A stretch of 64,000 bases of DNA. It comes from Bacillota bacterium (GTDB lineage: Bacteria > Bacillota > Clostridia > Acetivibrionales > DTU013). Within the stretch, counting starts at the first letter, position 1. Every line of letters begins with the position of its first letter. The DNA lies in the NCBI GenBank assembly GCA_023409735.1, contig JAEYRB010000059.1:1-64000 (forward strand), given 5' to 3'. The notes beneath the pieces are model-generated. The model was not told the DNA's origin and made no database searches. It saw only the letters and a program-made list of their open reading frames with translations. The translations under genes were made by a program, and so were the position numbers. Positions 62,196-64,000 of the stretch are shown here, one piece after another.

Positions 62196-62867
62196 ATGCA
62201 ATTCCGTCATGAGTTTAAGCAGAACATTAACTATTGTGACTATATCGCCGTGCGCGCAAGACTTAGAGCGGTACTTAAGCCTGATAGGCTGGCATCACAG
62301 ACGGGTGTCTACCTGATACGCAGTCTCTACTTTGATAATGCGGATGACAAGGCACTGCGTGAAAAGGCAGAAGGCGTCAATATCAGAGAAAAGTTCAGGC
62401 TCAGATACTATAACAATGATGACAGCTTTATAAGGCTTGAGAAGAAAAGCAAAATAAACGGCCTTTGTAGTAAACAAAGCACAGAGGTTACCAGAGAAAT
62501 GTGTGAATCAATAATAAAAGGTAAAACTGCATTTTTAATTGACAGCGGTGACCCGCTGCTTACTGATATATATTCTAAGATGAAATATCAGCAGCTAAGG
62601 CCTAAGACTATTGTTGAATATACACGGGAGGCTTACATCTTTCCTGCCGGTAATGTTCGAATTACTTTTGACAGTAATATTAGATCGGGAATTACATCCA
62701 CCGACTTTTTTAGTAAAGAGCTTGTTACTTTAGGAGCACCGGACAGCGGAATAATATTAGAGGTCAAGTATGATGCTTTTATACCACAGTTCATCAGCGA
62801 TGTTTTACAGATGAACAACAGAAGAACAACAGGCTTTTCAAAATATGCAGCATGCAGAGTTATATAA
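62196..62867 (+). CDS. VTC-domain protein (polyphosphate polymerase type)
   Basis: A 223-residue cytoplasmic protein of the VTC/tunnel triphosphate-binding fold: FRHEFKQNINYCDYIAVRAR, YLIRSLYFDNADDKALREKA, REKFRLRYYNNDDSFIRLEK with alternating basic residues facing the tunnel, and ILEVKYDAFIP with the metal Glu. Yeast Vtc4 makes polyphosphate; the bacterial proteins usually sit with DUF4956 and CotH genes, as here. The ATG has GAGGGGGG upstream. The gene precedes DUF4956 by 72 bases. Confidence 0.88.
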   Translation: MQFRHEFKQNINYCDYIAVRARLRAVLKPDRLASQTGVYLIRSLYFDNADDKALREKAEGVNIREKFRLRYYNNDDSFIRLEKKSKINGLCSKQSTEVTREMCESIIKGKTAFLIDSGDPLLTDIYSKMKYQQLRPKTIVEYTREAYIFPAGNVRITFDSNIRSGITSTDFFSKELVTLGAPDSGIILEVKYDAFIPQFISDVLQMNNRRTTGFSKYAACRVI

Positions 62868-62939
62868 TTTATAGTGTTAACTAACTTATGAAAAACTCAA
62901 TCTGGAAGAGTTGAGGAAAAGTTTTAGGAGGAGATAATA

Positions 62940-63611
62940 ATGACTTTTAATGATATTTTTAAATCAAGCTTTCTTGAAAAGGTGACAAGCACATCACCGC
63001 TGGATATGGTAATTGCAATGGGACTTGCATTCGCTCTTGGCTTATTCATTTTCTTTGTGTATAGGAAGACCTTTAACGGAGTAATGTATTCGTCGTCTTT
63101 TGGAGTTTCACTGGTTGCTATGGCACTGATCACTACGTTGGTCATACTAGCGGTTACATCAAATGTTGTTCTTTCTCTTGGTATGGTTGGTGCTCTTTCG
63201 ATCGTGCGTTTCCGTGCTGCCATTAAGGAACCTTTGGATATTGCGTTTCTTTTCTGGTCAATTACAGTTGGAATTGTTGTAGGTGCAGGATTTATTACAC
63301 TTGCGGTTTTTGGATCACTATTGGTAGGCGTTATCCTTATTATATTTGTTAACAAGAAATCAAGAACAAATCCTTACATTGTTGTAGTAAGTCTATCTAA
63401 CGAGGCTGTCGAGCAGAAGGTCATGCAGCAGATCAAAGATGCGGTAAGCCGCTCAGTTGTAAAGTCAAAGACTGTATCAAAAAGTGGTATAGAGCTTACA
63501 ATGGAGGTAAGGCTGAAGGATGAGGCTACAGGCTTTGTTAATCAGCTAAGTGGAATTGACGGTGTGTCAAATGCGGTTTTAGTAAGCTATAACGGAGAAT
63601 ATATGTCTTAA
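62940..63611 (+). CDS. DUF4956 membrane protein
   Basis: A 223-residue protein with four hydrophobic segments in the first 130 residues, including LSLGMVGALSIVRFRAAIKE, the core of DUF4956, followed by a soluble C-terminal part. The ATG has AGGAGGAG upstream. It follows the VTC gene and precedes the CotH gene by 16 bases, all in one direction. The function is unknown; a membrane partner of the VTC enzyme is plausible. Confidence 0.9.
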   Translation: MTFNDIFKSSFLEKVTSTSPLDMVIAMGLAFALGLFIFFVYRKTFNGVMYSSSFGVSLVAMALITTLVILAVTSNVVLSLGMVGALSIVRFRAAIKEPLDIAFLFWSITVGIVVGAGFITLAVFGSLLVGVILIIFVNKKSRTNPYIVVVSLSNEAVEQKVMQQIKDAVSRSVVKSKTVSKSGIELTMEVRLKDEATGFVNQLSGIDGVSNAVLVSYNGEYMS

Positions 63612-63627
63612 TAAGGCGGTGGTTGGT

Positions 63628-64000
63628 TTGAACAACAAGAAAATTGACAGGATCACAGCAATAGCTGTTGCAATAAGCGTAATTGTATGCCTTCTGTTCA
63701 TGCTGCTGCCTAACGGAACGATAGCCAGCACAGAAAAAAGCTTTGAGTATCCGGAAAAGCTTTTTGGCACTGATATTATAGAGATCAATATTGAAGCTGA
63801 TGAAGATGAATGGCAGGAAATGCTTGATAATGCCATATCTGAAACATATATTCCATGTAACCTGACGGTTAACGGTACTGAGTTTAAAATGGTCGGAATT
63901 CGTCCTAAGGGTAACTCCAGCTTATCTATGGTGGCGGGTACGGATAGTGACCGTTTCAGCTTTAAATTTCAGTTTGATGAGTATATCGACGGTCAAACCT
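63628..64000 (+). CDS. CotH-family protein kinase, N-terminal part (runs off right edge)
   Basis: 124 residues are visible from a TTG at 63628, with GGCGGTGG upstream. A signal or membrane segment (about 8-30) is followed by YPEKLFGTDIIEINIEADED and VGIRPKGNSSLS, then RFSFKFQFDEYIDG, which is the N-terminal part of the CotH fold. CotH proteins phosphorylate secreted or coat proteins. The catalytic half lies beyond the window. Co-transcribed with DUF4956 and VTC genes. Confidence 0.85.
   Translation, partial: MNNKKIDRITAIAVAISVIVCLLFMLLPNGTIASTEKSFEYPEKLFGTDIIEINIEADEDEWQEMLDNAISETYIPCNLTVNGTEFKMVGIRPKGNSSLSMVAGTDSDRFSFKFQFDEYIDGQT

Overview
The window looks like a chromosomal segment of an AT-rich, spore-forming, low-GC Gram-positive bacterium of the class Clostridia. 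The signs are: a T-box leader on thrS, a candidate PyrR-type attenuator on a uracil permease gene, frequent TTG/GTG starts with strong AGGAGG ribosome sites, Feo ferrous-iron uptake, spore-type genes (GerMN lipoprotein, CotH, cupin and superoxide dismutase) and a large plant-glycan locus with reversed-domain GH3 enzymes. I cannot name genus or species from the sequence alone.

Layout. 1-4.5 kb (minus strand): a BlaI-type repressor and an M56 membrane peptidase, then an ABC exporter (ATPase and two permeases) and a DUF2207 membrane protein cut by the window edge. AACTACA half-sites lie at the blaI promoter and in front of the ABC gene, so the whole block is probably one regulon. 4.7-9.2 kb (plus): two half-size TauE/SafE proteins separated by GGACGGTTCC repeats, then rsfS and leuS. 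9.9-12.9 kb (minus): feoA, feoB, a 51-residue Cys-rich FeoB partner and a DtxR-type regulator, expressed from a promoter overlapped by twin GTTAG/CTAAC operators. 13.3-19.5 kb: acyl-CoA ligase, D,D-carboxypeptidase, ComEA, GerMN lipoprotein and two small unknown proteins. 19.8-27.7 kb (plus): putP, a nested palindromic element, T-box plus thrS, thyA, folA and a PurF-like protein that lacks the catalytic Cys.

27.9-31.3 kb is a worn accessory stretch: a partial tRNA-Ala copy in front of an intact tRNA-Ala(GGC), a frameshifted and truncated helicase relative, an acetyltransferase, a short-chain dehydrogenase, and fragments of flavodoxin-like reductases and of an acetyltransferase.

31.3-52.7 kb is a carbohydrate-use locus. 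It holds two convergent reversed-domain GH3 enzymes, an AraC regulator, two GH95 fucosidase-family enzymes, two tandem YesN-type response regulators with a single YesM-type sensor kinase, and an LplABC-type oligosaccharide importer (two permeases and a lipoprotein, no ATPase). None of the glycosidases has a signal peptide. The simplest reading is that a fucosylated oligosaccharide is sensed outside, imported, and then trimmed of fucose and beta-linked sugars in the cytoplasm.

53-64 kb is mixed housekeeping and accessory: a Rieske/FAD oxidoreductase, a bacterial Staygreen homologue, a cupin plus Fe/Mn superoxide dismutase pair, an ANT(6)-like nucleotidyltransferase that appears to start at ATT, a polysaccharide deacetylase, the uracil permease with its attenuator, and a VTC / DUF4956 / CotH cluster cut by the right edge. 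No CRISPR array, complete insertion sequence, prophage or rRNA gene was seen. All family names rest on reading motifs by eye; no database search was run.
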